Under the pieces are notes generated by a model. The model ran no database searches. It had not been told where the DNA came from and saw only the letters and a program-made list of their open reading frames with translations. Shown in pieces: positions 1-9,351 of a stretch of 64,000 bases of DNA. A program made the position numbers and the translations under genes. Positions within the stretch are counted from its first letter, which is position 1; each line of letters opens with the position of its first letter. The DNA is from Pseudomonadota bacterium (GTDB lineage: Bacteria; Pseudomonadota; Gammaproteobacteria; Steroidobacterales; Steroidobacteraceae): NCBI GenBank assembly GCA_021815925.1, contig JAKAZL010000002.1, positions 84,529-148,528 on the forward strand. The letters run 5' to 3'.

Positions 1-141
1 CGGACTCCGACGCTGCGCACAGGGTACGCGGGAGTCGTCGATCCGCCCGTCTACGGCCTTCGGGTGCCGCGGTTTGGGCCCCGTGAAGCTCGCGAAACAG
101 CCTGATTCTCGGACCCGAGTACCCCTTGCAATGCCAATATG

Positions 142-155
142 TATAACAGATTATA
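142..155. promoter_or_regulatory. Candidate MarR operator: inverted repeat TATAA-CAGA-TTATA upstream of the MarR-GNAT gene
   Basis: AT-rich inverted repeat in otherwise GC-rich DNA, ~30 bp before the start codon of a MarR-family gene. Confidence 0.35.
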
Positions 156-182
156 TAGCGCGGTATGCAATGGGGTTGAATC

Positions 183-1172
183 ATGACCGTGTCCCGCGAC
201 ATCGTGAGCGAGCGCGGAGCGCTATTTCTCGGTAGCCGCCTGAAGCGGCTCGCCGACCGCCTGCAGGGAGATGTGGCACGCATCGTCGAGCGAGCCGGAC
301 TGCCGGTGCAGCCGAGCCACTACGCCCCGCTCGCAACCCTGGACCGTTACGGCCCGCTCACCGTGGGTCAGTTGGCCGATGCGATGCAGCTCAGCCAGCC
401 TGCGGTGACGCGTGCGCTGTCTAAGCTCGTTGAGTTGGGGCTGGTCGACTCCACGCGGCAGCATCGCGACCAACGACACAAGACCATATCGCTGACCGCG
501 GCGGGCCGAAGTGTGCTCATCCGCTCGAAGCTGCTGGTCTGGCCCCAGGTCGAGGCGGCCGTCGACGAAGTGATCCAGCAGCTCTCCGGATCGCTGCTCC
601 ATCAGCTTGCGGCCGTCGAATCTCAGCTCGCCGAACGGGCGCTCAACGAGCGGTCACGGGGCGTTGCGCCGCCGGCATTCACGATCCGTGAGTTCTCCGT
701 GGACCTGGCCGGCGCATTTCGCGACATCAGCATCGAATGGATCGAGTCGATGTATCGCCTCGAGCCGGCCGACCTGGACGTGCTGGACCATCCGTACGAG
801 CGCATCGTCGCGCCGGGTGGGGCGATACTGTTCGTGCAGGCCGAGGGCGTCGGTATCATCGGCACCTGCGCGCTGCGCAAAACGGGCGCGCGGGAATTCG
901 AGCTCACCAAGATGGGTGTCCACGAGGCGGCGCGCGGCCTGAGGGCCGGCGAGTTTCTTCTCAACGCCGCCATCGATCGCGCCCGGTCACTGGGGGCGGA
1001 GCTGTTGTATCTGCTCAGTAACCGCAAGTCCGTTGCTGCGATCAAGCTCTATGAAAAACTGGGATTCGTGCATGACGCCGAGATCATGCGACGCTTCGGA
1101 GGGCATTATCAGCGCTGTGACGTCGCGATGCGCTACCGGCCGCCCGAGTCACAGTCGGCTGGACGCGACTGA
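183..1172 (+). CDS. MarR-type HTH regulator fused to C-terminal GNAT N-acetyltransferase
   Basis: N-terminal winged-helix (PLTVGQLADAMQLSQPAVTRALSKLVELGLV), C-terminal GNAT motif (ARSLGAELLYLLSNRKSVAAIKLYEKLGFV). Confidence 0.9.
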   Translation: MTVSRDIVSERGALFLGSRLKRLADRLQGDVARIVERAGLPVQPSHYAPLATLDRYGPLTVGQLADAMQLSQPAVTRALSKLVELGLVDSTRQHRDQRHKTISLTAAGRSVLIRSKLLVWPQVEAAVDEVIQQLSGSLLHQLAAVESQLAERALNERSRGVAPPAFTIREFSVDLAGAFRDISIEWIESMYRLEPADLDVLDHPYERIVAPGGAILFVQAEGVGIIGTCALRKTGAREFELTKMGVHEAARGLRAGEFLLNAAIDRARSLGAELLYLLSNRKSVAAIKLYEKLGFVHDAEIMRRFGGHYQRCDVAMRYRPPESQSAGRD

Positions 1173-1226
1173 TTCAGCGTTGCGCGCCGCTGCCGGTCGG
1201 CGCCGCCGGCGGCGCGTGCACCCCGC

Positions 1227-2036
1227 TCAGCCGCCAGCGGCAATCAAGCCGCCGACCACCAGCAGGAACAGCGCGAAAACGCGCCTCAGTGCCGTGCTGG
1301 GCAGGGCGTGAGCCGCACGCGTACCCACCGGCGCCAACGTCATCGATCCGGCCGCCGCGACCGCGGCGGCCGGAAGGTACAGGTAGCCCACCGATCCCCA
1401 TGGCAGAGCCTGAGGCGGGGCGTGAACCGATAGCGCGTAGCTCACCGCGCCCGCGATCGCGATCACGAGCCCGCACACCGCGCTGGTGCTGACCGCCTGG
1501 ATCGGCCGCACGCCGAGTGACACCAGCAAGGGCACGGTCATCGAGCCGCCCCCGATGCCCACCATGGCCGAGATCGCGCCGATCCCCGCGCCGGCGCTCA
1601 GCAGCCACGGCGAACGCGGCGCTACGCCGGTCCCTTGGGCGGACGCTGTTGCCTTCCTGCCGAAGGCCATCCGCCACGCGGTCAGCGCGCAGAATGCGGT
1701 GATCCCCCAGCGCAGCGTCCGAGCCGAAAGCAGTTGCGCGAGGTGCGCGCCCACAACACCACCGATTACCATGCCGGGCGCCAGCCAGATCCAGCTCGAC
1801 CAGACCACGGTGCCTCGGCGGATGTGCGCCGTCGCCGAGACCAGCAGGGTCAGCACGATCGTCGCCATCGACGTGGCGACCGACACCCGCATGACCTCCG
1901 CGCCCGGTACGCCCAGTGCCGGCAGCGCCAGACTGAGCGCCGCGACCACGAGCAGACCGCCGCCGATGCCGAGCAGGCCGCTCAGAAAGCCGGCTGCCGC
2001 GCCGGCGAGCAGTAGCACAACAATGGGCAGGAGCAT
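1227..2036 (-). CDS. TauE/SafE family sulfite exporter-like membrane protein
   Basis: Multi-TM protein with repeated glycine-rich motif (GLLGIGGGLLVVAAL; MVGIGGGSMTVPLLV). Confidence 0.88.
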   Translation of the reverse strand: MLLPIVVLLLAGAAAGFLSGLLGIGGGLLVVAALSLALPALGVPGAEVMRVSVATSMATIVLTLLVSATAHIRRGTVVWSSWIWLAPGMVIGGVVGAHLAQLLSARTLRWGITAFCALTAWRMAFGRKATASAQGTGVAPRSPWLLSAGAGIGAISAMVGIGGGSMTVPLLVSLGVRPIQAVSTSAVCGLVIAIAGAVSYALSVHAPPQALPWGSVGYLYLPAAAVAAAGSMTLAPVGTRAAHALPSTALRRVFALFLLVVGGLIAAGG

Positions 2037-2183
2037 CGGTACGGCAGGCAGTGCCAGACGAGGAACCCAAGCCTAGCGGATTCCCGCGCGCTCTGCTGCA
2101 GAGGAGCAGTGCGTCCCGGCCGGCCCGCCGTCGAGCGCATCCCGGCGCAGGTGCGGCACGATCATTCCATCTGGGCAACCCCG

Positions 2184-3227
2184 TCAGTCACGGCTCGTCA
2201 ATTCCGGTCGGCCCTGGCGGGAGCGGTCGATTGTCAGATGCGGCGACAACGCCATGAGAAAGTCACTTGGATCGAACAGCTCCGCAGGCGCATACGCACC
2301 GCCGCGCACCGTGTGCATACCAAGCACCCGCAGGCAGCCCTCGACGATGATCGGGGCGGTAACCGCATAGATATCTTGTCCGCTGACGGCGATCTGCCAA
2401 GTATCGTCAGCGGCTTTGGCGTGCACCTCCATCAGGAAGCGTTGTGACGACCGGCCAGCCGGATCGCTTGCGGCCGGTCGTGGCGTCCGCTCGTCGCTCA
2501 GGTCGCGCAGTGGTGTCCGATTCATATAACTGCAGGCTTCGCGGACTGCGATGTGGCGGTGGATCGTGATCATCTCCGACAGCGGCACCGCCACCACCTC
2601 CTGCCGGCCGAATGGCTCGGCGAAGCGCCACTGCCGCACCGGTGCCGGCTGCGCAATGGGCACCAGATGCCCGTCCGTCACGACAAGACGCCGGGCGGTG
2701 TTGCGTTGTCCGGTCCGTCGCGTGCCCTCGGTCGGATGCCAAGAGTCGAGTGCCACGGCGATGTCGAGGGAATCGATGGACCTGAGCCCGCCGCTCAGCT
2801 CAGCGGCGAGCAGATCGGCGAGGCCGCCGTAAAATGCCAGCGCCGGAACGACGACGGTGCCGCCCCGCTCGGCGTCCTGATGGTAGGTCGCCAGCGACTG
2901 GCGGACCGAGCGTTGCTCCGCGGTAACGTCGAAATAGTGGATGCCGCAGCGCAATGCCGCCTCGATCACGGCCGGCGCCGTGTCCAGGAACGGGCCGGCG
3001 CAGTTGATCACCGCCTCGGCGCCGTGCAGAGCCCGATCGAGCGCATCCGGATCGTCACACGAGGCGGTCCGCCACGATCGGTCCGCGCCCACCCTGCCTG
3101 GACTGCTCTGCGGCCCACCGCTGCGGCCGATCGACACCGCCCGGCAGCCACGGCGCTCAAGCTCACGGACCACGAACGCACCCGTATGCCCGTTGGCGCC
3201 ATACACCGCAATGCTGGGGATGCTCAT
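2184..3227 (-). CDS. Saccharopine dehydrogenase-like NAD(P)-binding oxidoreductase
   Basis: MSIPSIAVYGANGHTGAFVVRELERRG Rossmann start, CAGPFLDTAPAVIEAALRCGIHYFDVTAE; start placed at internal ATG 3227. Confidence 0.8.
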   Translation of the reverse strand: MSIPSIAVYGANGHTGAFVVRELERRGCRAVSIGRSGGPQSSPGRVGADRSWRTASCDDPDALDRALHGAEAVINCAGPFLDTAPAVIEAALRCGIHYFDVTAEQRSVRQSLATYHQDAERGGTVVVPALAFYGGLADLLAAELSGGLRSIDSLDIAVALDSWHPTEGTRRTGQRNTARRLVVTDGHLVPIAQPAPVRQWRFAEPFGRQEVVAVPLSEMITIHRHIAVREACSYMNRTPLRDLSDERTPRPAASDPAGRSSQRFLMEVHAKAADDTWQIAVSGQDIYAVTAPIIVEGCLRVLGMHTVRGGAYAPAELFDPSDFLMALSPHLTIDRSRQGRPELTSRD

Positions 3228-3242
3228 CGTCGATCTCCAGAC

Positions 3243-3279
3243 GCTACCGATCGGTAGCGCATGATGATACCGATCGGTA
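3243..3279. promoter_or_regulatory. Tandem palindromic operators (GCTACCGATCGGTAGC and TACCGATCGGTA) in the TetR divergon
   Basis: Two copies of the palindrome TACCGATCGGTA, centres 23 bp apart, directly upstream of the oxidoreductase ATG and between divergent genes. Confidence 0.8.
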
Positions 3280-3364
3280 GCGAGGTCAAGCCTCAACCCG
3301 GGTGGCGATCTGGCGGCGACCTGTGCATTCTTGAGGCACGGGCCGGCTCATCGGAGCGGGGAAA

Positions 3365-3994
3365 TTGACCACGGCACATGCCGAGGAGCGTGATACTGCA
3401 GCGCGCGTGCTGGCGACAGCATCGCGGCTGTTCTATGCGCACGGCGTCCGAGCCGTCGGCGTCGAATGGATCGTCGCCGAATCCGGCGTGGCCAAGACGA
3501 GCCTGTATCGGCACTTCCACACGAAGGATGACCTCATCGCCGCGTTCCTGGAGCGCGAAGACCGGGAGTTCTGGTCGCAGTGGGATGAGGTGATCAGTGC
3601 GGCCGCCGGCGATGCGATGCGCGAACTCATGGCCGTGCTCGAGTGGGTCGGGCAGCGCGTCAGCCGCGATGGCTACCGCGGCTGCCCGCAGATCAACGTG
3701 TCGGCTGAGTTTTCCGATCCCCATCATCCCGCACGAAAAATCCGCGCCCGCCACAAGGAAGCGATGTTCCAGCGGCTGCGGACGCTGGTGAGCCGGATCG
3801 GTGTGCATCACCCTGAGGATGTCGCGGCCCAGATCGCGCTGCTTCTGGACGGCGCGTTTTCGAGCGACGGGCGTCTGACGGATCGCGGGGCGAGCCGGAT
3901 TCTCCAGTCGGCCGCTCGGGCATTGATCGCTGCGCAGTCGTCACGCGGCGCGGCGGTCTCCGCACGAGCGAGAGCGACGCGTCAGGCGCGCTAG
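3365..3994 (+). CDS. TetR/AcrR family transcriptional regulator
   Basis: N-terminal HTH (ATASRLFYAHGVRAVGVEWIVAESGVAKTSLYRHFHTKDDLIAAFL); TTG start. Confidence 0.92.
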   Translation: MTTAHAEERDTAARVLATASRLFYAHGVRAVGVEWIVAESGVAKTSLYRHFHTKDDLIAAFLEREDREFWSQWDEVISAAAGDAMRELMAVLEWVGQRVSRDGYRGCPQINVSAEFSDPHHPARKIRARHKEAMFQRLRTLVSRIGVHHPEDVAAQIALLLDGAFSSDGRLTDRGASRILQSAARALIAAQSSRGAAVSARARATRQAR

Positions 3995-4093
3995 CCGCGT
4001 GGTCTGCCCGGCGCACCGGAGAGGCGCAATTCTCCTGTGACGAATGTCAATTCCCGCTAAGATGACCGCGAACCTGAAACGCACCGAGGCGGC

Positions 4094-5368
4094 TTGGATT
4101 CCACGACCCGAGACCTCGCGCTGGGCAGCGCCGACGCCGCATTGGGCGTCGCCCCGGATCGGGCCACGCCGCAGATCGTCGCGATGGCCGCGACGCTCAC
4201 ATTCCTATCCGGTTACAACAATTTCATTCTCGGGATCGCGCTGCTGCAGCTGCACTCGGTCCTGAACCTGACGCCGGCCGAATCCGGCATCGTCCTCGCG
4301 GCGACATCCATTGGCATGCTGCTCGGCAGCGTGGTGCTCGGGCGCGTGGCGGATCTCATCGGCCGCAAGCGGGCGAGCATCATCGACCTCGGGGTGGTCG
4401 CTATTGCCGCCATTGCGTCGGCGGCGTCTGTTTCCGCGACACAGCTCGTGTTCTGGCGCCTGGTGCTCGGCGTGGGCCTCGGTGGCGGCTATCCCATCAG
4501 CGCCTCGTACGTGGCGGACATCGGGCCTGCCGCCACCCGCGGCGCCCGGCTGACGCTCGCCTCCAGCGGTTGGGGGGTCGGGGTCCTGGCGAGCGGATTC
4601 GTCGGCTGGCTGCTGCTCCGCGCGCCCGCCGCTGCCCTGGGCTGGCGGACGATGCTGGCCAGCGGAGCCATTCCGGCCGTGATCGCGCTCATCGCCCTGG
4701 CCCTGTGGCGCGTGCCCGAAGCGCCCGCCTGGGTTGAGGCGCAGTCGCTGCAGCCGCTGCCGCTGCGCACCCTGTTCACCCGCGAGAACTGGCCCCGGAC
4801 CCTGGTGATGATCGTGCCGTGGTTCCTGGTGGACATCCCGGTGTACGGCGTCGGTCTGCTGACTCCCACACTGCTCGGGCAGTTGCACCTCGGCGGTCTG
4901 CATGCGGTCATCCTGGGCTACTTCGTGGTTGCAGGATTCACCCTGATCGGCTGCCTGATTCCCTATCTGCTTATCGATCCGCTCGGACGGCGTCCTCTGC
5001 AGATCGGCGGATTCCTCGGCACGGCGGTGCTGATGGCCTGGTTGGCGCTCGACGGGCTCACTGCATCCTGGCTGTGGTCACTCGCGGTGTTCGTCGCGAT
5101 TCAGCTGTTCATCAACGCCGGACCCAACACGACCACCTGGATCGTGGCCGCCGAGCTGTTCCCGACCCGGCTGCGGGCGACGGCGCAAGGCGCGGCCACG
5201 TCCATCTCGCGGCTCGGCGCCATCTCCGGGACACTCCTTCTGCCGATCGTCGATGCGCGCGCCGGCCTGCCCACGGTCTTCGGCATCGCCGCCGCCGTCA
5301 GCCTGCTCGGTGCGCTGTTGACCTGGAGGTGGCTGCCGGAGACGGCGAGGGCACCGCTGGAGCCATGA
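4094..5368 (+). CDS. MFS transporter (sugar/phosphate:H+ symporter-like signatures)
   Basis: 12-TM MFS; GRVADLIGRKRA loop; LGVGLGGGYPISASYVADI and TTWIVAAELFPTRLRATAQG motifs resemble PHS/sugar-porter MFS. Confidence 0.9.
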   Translation: MDSTTRDLALGSADAALGVAPDRATPQIVAMAATLTFLSGYNNFILGIALLQLHSVLNLTPAESGIVLAATSIGMLLGSVVLGRVADLIGRKRASIIDLGVVAIAAIASAASVSATQLVFWRLVLGVGLGGGYPISASYVADIGPAATRGARLTLASSGWGVGVLASGFVGWLLLRAPAAALGWRTMLASGAIPAVIALIALALWRVPEAPAWVEAQSLQPLPLRTLFTRENWPRTLVMIVPWFLVDIPVYGVGLLTPTLLGQLHLGGLHAVILGYFVVAGFTLIGCLIPYLLIDPLGRRPLQIGGFLGTAVLMAWLALDGLTASWLWSLAVFVAIQLFINAGPNTTTWIVAAELFPTRLRATAQGAATSISRLGAISGTLLLPIVDARAGLPTVFGIAAAVSLLGALLTWRWLPETARAPLEP

Positions 5369-5506
5369 ACCGCGAGCCGGCTCCGATGCGCTGCGCGGTG
5401 TTGCGGTCCACTGCCGCCGTCCGTGCGCGGCGAGAAACGCGCCGGCGCGCGCCCGCTATACTTTTCCTCAAGAGCGACCCTGGAGCGCCTCGCGGAGACC
5501 GGCTCA

Positions 5507-6667
5507 ATGCGCAATGATCCTGGGGACTTAAGTGTGAGCATCCGGCGCCTCGACTGGACGCCGACGATGCTCGTGGTCGAGTGGTCGGACGGACGGCGGG
5601 CGGAGTTCGCCAGCATCTGGCTGCGCGACAATGTGCCGGCCGATCGCGATGCGTTCAGCGGTCAGCGCCTGATCGATGTGGCGGATCTGCCTGCCTCGCC
5701 CCGCATCCGCCGCGCCGAGTTGCGCGCCGGGGCTCTCAGCGTCGAGTGGGAGCAGGAGTGCGCGCAAGCCTGCTTCCCGAGTCAGTGGCTGGCGCGACAG
5801 GCGGCGGCGCTCGAGGACCCGAGCGAGCGCTGGCGAGCGAGGCTGTGGCCGGACGGCGCCGCGCGCGATGCGGTGCGAGACTTCGCGTGGGCGACCCCCG
5901 GGACGATGGGCGCAGATCCGGCGACGCTCGCCGACTGGCTGCGGCGCCTGATCGTCGAGGGCATGGCGTTTCTCGCCGACGTGCCGACGGAGCCCGGCAC
6001 GATCGTCTCGGCGCTCTCGCCCATCGGGCAGGTCGCGGCCACGAACTACGGGCTGGTGTTCGACGTCCGCTCGGTCGTCCAACCGGAGAATCTCGCCTAC
6101 TCGGACCGCGGCCTGGGTCTGCATACCGACAATCCCTACCGTGAGCCGGTGCCGGGCTTTCAGGCTCTGCACGTGCTCGTCGCCGCGCCCGACGGTGGGG
6201 AGAGCCTGTTCGCGGACGGTTTCGCGATCGCCGCGGCGCTGCGGCAGGAGTCACCCGGGGACTTCGAGCAGCTGACCCGTACCGCGGTGCCCTTCGCCTA
6301 CCGCTCGCGCGACGCTCTGCTGGAAGCCCGGCGGCCGCTGATCCAGCTGTCCTGCGCCGGTGAAGTGATCGCCGTGCATTACAACAGCCGCTCCATCGCG
6401 CCACTCCCGTTCGCGGCTGCCACGGCAGAGCGGTATTACGGGGCATACCGGCGCTTTGCCGAGATGCTCCGCGACCCCCGCTTCGCGCTGCGCTTCATGA
6501 TGCGCGCAGGCGATCTCGTCGTGTTCGACAATCAGCGCATTCTGCACGGCCGTACCGCATTCATTGCGGCGCGTCATCCGCGGCATCTGCAGGGCTGTTA
6601 CCTCACGCGCGATAGCGTCCGCAGCCGCGCCGCGCTGCTCGCTGCCGGGCCGGAGGGCGGCGCATGA
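5507..6667 (+). CDS. TauD/gamma-butyrobetaine-hydroxylase-like Fe(II)/2OG dioxygenase, putative TmpA-type organophosphonate hydroxylase
   Basis: GBBH-like N-terminal domain, GLHTDNPYREPVPGFQALH (HxD) and distal NQRILHGR; immediately followed (ATGA overlap) by a PhnZ/TmpB-like HD oxygenase. Start uncertain (ORF track begins at 5423). Confidence 0.8.
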   Translation: MRNDPGDLSVSIRRLDWTPTMLVVEWSDGRRAEFASIWLRDNVPADRDAFSGQRLIDVADLPASPRIRRAELRAGALSVEWEQECAQACFPSQWLARQAAALEDPSERWRARLWPDGAARDAVRDFAWATPGTMGADPATLADWLRRLIVEGMAFLADVPTEPGTIVSALSPIGQVAATNYGLVFDVRSVVQPENLAYSDRGLGLHTDNPYREPVPGFQALHVLVAAPDGGESLFADGFAIAAALRQESPGDFEQLTRTAVPFAYRSRDALLEARRPLIQLSCAGEVIAVHYNSRSIAPLPFAAATAERYYGAYRRFAEMLRDPRFALRFMMRAGDLVVFDNQRILHGRTAFIAARHPRHLQGCYLTRDSVRSRAALLAAGPEGGA

Positions 6668-7215
6668 GCGTGGTCGAGGAGGCGTTTGCGTACTATCGGC
6701 GGCGCGGCGACGCCGCCTACTTCGGCGAGCCCGTCTCGATGACCGAGCATGGCCTACAAGCCGCCCACTTCGCCCAGCTCGCCGGCGCGACTCCCCGTCT
6801 CATCGCCGCGGCACTGCTGCACGATATCGGCCACCTGATCGCCACCGTACCGGATGACATCGAGGACTGGACGGTCGATGCGCGCCACGAGGAAACGGGC
6901 GCCCGGTGGCTCGAGAGGCGCTTCGGCGTCCAGGTGTCCGAGCCGGTCCGGCTCCACGTCCCCGCCAAGCGCTATCTCTGCGCCGTGGATGAGGACTACT
7001 TCGCGCGCCTCAGCCCCGCATCGGTCACGACCCTGAGGCTGCAGGGCGGGCCGATGTCAGCGGCGCAGGTCGCCCGGTTCGAGGCGGAGCCGTTTCATCG
7101 CGACGCGGTCCTGCTGCGCCGCAGTGACGATCAAGGCAAGATCGCCGGTCTGACCACGCGCTCCCTCGAAGACTACCGGGAACTGCTCGAATCGCTTGTG
7201 CTCGGCGATGAGTGA
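6664..7215 (+). CDS. HD-domain mixed-valent diiron oxygenase-like protein (PhnZ/TmpB-type)
   Basis: YFGEPVSMTEHGLQAAHFA (Y-x-x-E plus His ligand), LLHDIGHLI HD motif; overlaps upstream dioxygenase by 4 nt. Confidence 0.8.
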   Translation: MSVVEEAFAYYRRRGDAAYFGEPVSMTEHGLQAAHFAQLAGATPRLIAAALLHDIGHLIATVPDDIEDWTVDARHEETGARWLERRFGVQVSEPVRLHVPAKRYLCAVDEDYFARLSPASVTTLRLQGGPMSAAQVARFEAEPFHRDAVLLRRSDDQGKIAGLTTRSLEDYRELLESLVLGDE

Positions 7216-7311
7216 CCCGAGGCGAGTGCGGGGCGCCGCGGCGAACCCGATGGTCGTTGCGCAGGCGCCCGCCGTGCCCGCAGCAACGCAAGATACGGGG
7301 GTTGGCCGCAC

Positions 7312-7776
7312 ATGACTCAACCGTTCCTCATCAGGTCCATCCGCCGCACGGACTACCTGCAATGGCGCCCGCTCTGGAACGGCTATAACGCGTTCTACGG
7401 CCGAAGCGGTCCGACGGCTCTGGCCGAGCCCATCACCGCCGAGACGTGGGAACGATTCTTCCGCCCGGCCGATCCGGTCCATGCGTTGGTCGCCGAGCAA
7501 GTCGGCGAGCTCGTCGGGCTCGCGCACTTCCTCATGCACCGCAGCACGACCCGGATCGACGATGTCTGCTACCTGCAGGATCTGTACACCGTCGAGCGCC
7601 TGCGCGGACTCGGCGTCGGTCGGCGGCTGATCGAAGGGGTATACGCGGCGGCCCGCACCGCGGGATGCGGTCGGGTTTACTGGCAGACGCAGGCTACCAA
7701 CCGCACTGCGCGGGCGCTCTACGACAGGATTGCGGAACACCGCGGGTTCATCGTCTACACGCACGAACTCGATTGA
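7312..7776 (+). CDS. GNAT family N-acetyltransferase
   Basis: VCYLQDLYTVERLRGLGVGRRLIEGVYAAARTAGCGRVYWQTQATNRTARALYDRIAEHRGFIVY. Confidence 0.88.
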   Translation: MTQPFLIRSIRRTDYLQWRPLWNGYNAFYGRSGPTALAEPITAETWERFFRPADPVHALVAEQVGELVGLAHFLMHRSTTRIDDVCYLQDLYTVERLRGLGVGRRLIEGVYAAARTAGCGRVYWQTQATNRTARALYDRIAEHRGFIVYTHELD

Positions 7777-7870
7777 GCGAGCGCCGCTCGCCCGGGCCTG
7801 CGGGGCGCGCAGGAGGGTCATGACGCCTGTGGAGCGCATCGCGGCGGCTCGACCCGGACGGGCCGCCGGG

Positions 7871-8311
7871 TCAGGGGTGCGGCCGAGTGCTCATCGTGGC
7901 GGGTAAGTGCGGCGCCCGTCGCTGCAGCGCGGCCAAAAAGCCGGCGGCGTCCCGCGGCGAGATGAGCAGAACCTGCCCGGCGCCCCAGGTGACCTCGAGC
8001 CGCTCCATCGATAATGCCGGCCCCGAGCGCACGCTGCGCGATGCGCGAACGGCGGAGATGCTCCTCAGCGGGATGCGCCAGGTAAAGGGTCCGGAGTGCG
8101 CGACCAGCAGCTCCTCGGTGATTTCGTAGTACGTCGCGAGCACGATCCAGACGACCAGCACGGCCACGACGGCCGACACGATCGCCAGCGCCAGCGGCAC
8201 GCTCGCGCCGCGTTGTGCGGTGGTGCCGACGGCAATGGCCGCGACGCTGGGCGCGGCGATTGCGGCCACCGCGAGCTTCGCATCGACCCTGGAACGGAAC
8301 CTGACGGTCAT
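7871..8311 (-). CDS. Small membrane protein with bacterial PH-like domain
   Basis: Two N-terminal TM segments followed by YYEITEELLVAHSGPFTWRIPLRSISAVRASR. Confidence 0.65.
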   Translation of the reverse strand: MTVRFRSRVDAKLAVAAIAAPSVAAIAVGTTAQRGASVPLALAIVSAVVAVLVVWIVLATYYEITEELLVAHSGPFTWRIPLRSISAVRASRSVRSGPALSMERLEVTWGAGQVLLISPRDAAGFLAALQRRAPHLPATMSTRPHP

Positions 8312-8458
8312 GCGCGAGCCTTATACCACTGTGCGTGCAAATCGGCGCGCTGCGCGTGCCTCAGGGTCGATGGGATCCCAGCCGCCGCCGCGCCGTCGAC
8401 CGCCTGGCTCGCCGCGCGGAGGTCGAGGTGCTACCGTGGCAGCGGAGGTATCGAGAAC

Positions 8459-9091
8459 GTGAAACGCTTTTCCTGGGCCCTGGAGATCTGGCTCGCACTG
8501 CTCGTGGCATGCGCGGCGCTCGCGCTGCTGTCCTTCGTGAAGCTGGATGTCCCGCTGGCCGCAACCGTCTGGCGATTCCGCCATGTCCTGCGTCCGTTGA
8601 ACAAGCCTATGGGCGCGCCCATCATCCTGAGCATCGAGGCAATCGTCGCTCTGGCGCTCATCCTGGCGCGGCTGGTGCGCGGGCATCTGTCGCTGCTCGC
8701 CGAAACCGTCGCGCTCGCCTGCCTGGCCTCGATCTGTGCCTACAGCATCAACAGCCACGTGCTCAAGCCGTTTTTCGGAGTGCCGAATCCCTCGGCGGTG
8801 CTGCGCGGCGTGCACCACGCGTTTCGATTCGGAAAAGGATCCGGCCAGAGCAGCTTTCCCTCCGGCCACATGGTGCTCGCCGGTGCGCTCGCCGGGGTGT
8901 TCATGCGGGTCTACCGCGTCAGCATCTGGCCGCTGAGTGCGCTGCTGCTGCTCGCCGCGGTGCTGCTCATCGTGGGCGATTGGCATTTTCTGAGCGATAT
9001 CATCGCCGGCACGTTCATCGGCCTCTCGGCAGGCATGCTCGCCGGACAGGGCTGGGCGGTACACAAGAATCTCTCGCCCTCGGCGGACTGA
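8459..9091 (+). CDS. PAP2 family phosphatase (membrane)
   Basis: KGSGQSSFPSGHMVLAGALAGVFMRVYRV ... GDWHFLSDIIAGTFIGLSAG; GTG start. Confidence 0.85.
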   Translation: MKRFSWALEIWLALLVACAALALLSFVKLDVPLAATVWRFRHVLRPLNKPMGAPIILSIEAIVALALILARLVRGHLSLLAETVALACLASICAYSINSHVLKPFFGVPNPSAVLRGVHHAFRFGKGSGQSSFPSGHMVLAGALAGVFMRVYRVSIWPLSALLLLAAVLLIVGDWHFLSDIIAGTFIGLSAGMLAGQGWAVHKNLSPSAD

Positions 9092-9351
9092 GCCACCCGT
9101 GCTGCGTAGCCGGGAAGCGAACGCAGGAGCGACCGGCCTCGCGCAACGACGCTGCACCGCAGGCCAAGTGGATTGATTCACCGGTGCGCCGCGCGCATAG
9201 TGCGCCGAAGGCGCCACCGGGCCCCCGGGAGCGGCACGGTGCGGCGGCATGCTGCGGGGGTCAGGGACGGGCCCGGCAGTGACGTCGGCCGCTCGATGAT
9301 CCCGGCTCCCACTGCGGCGGCAGCGCTCATCGCGCACGAGGCGTGGGTTGA

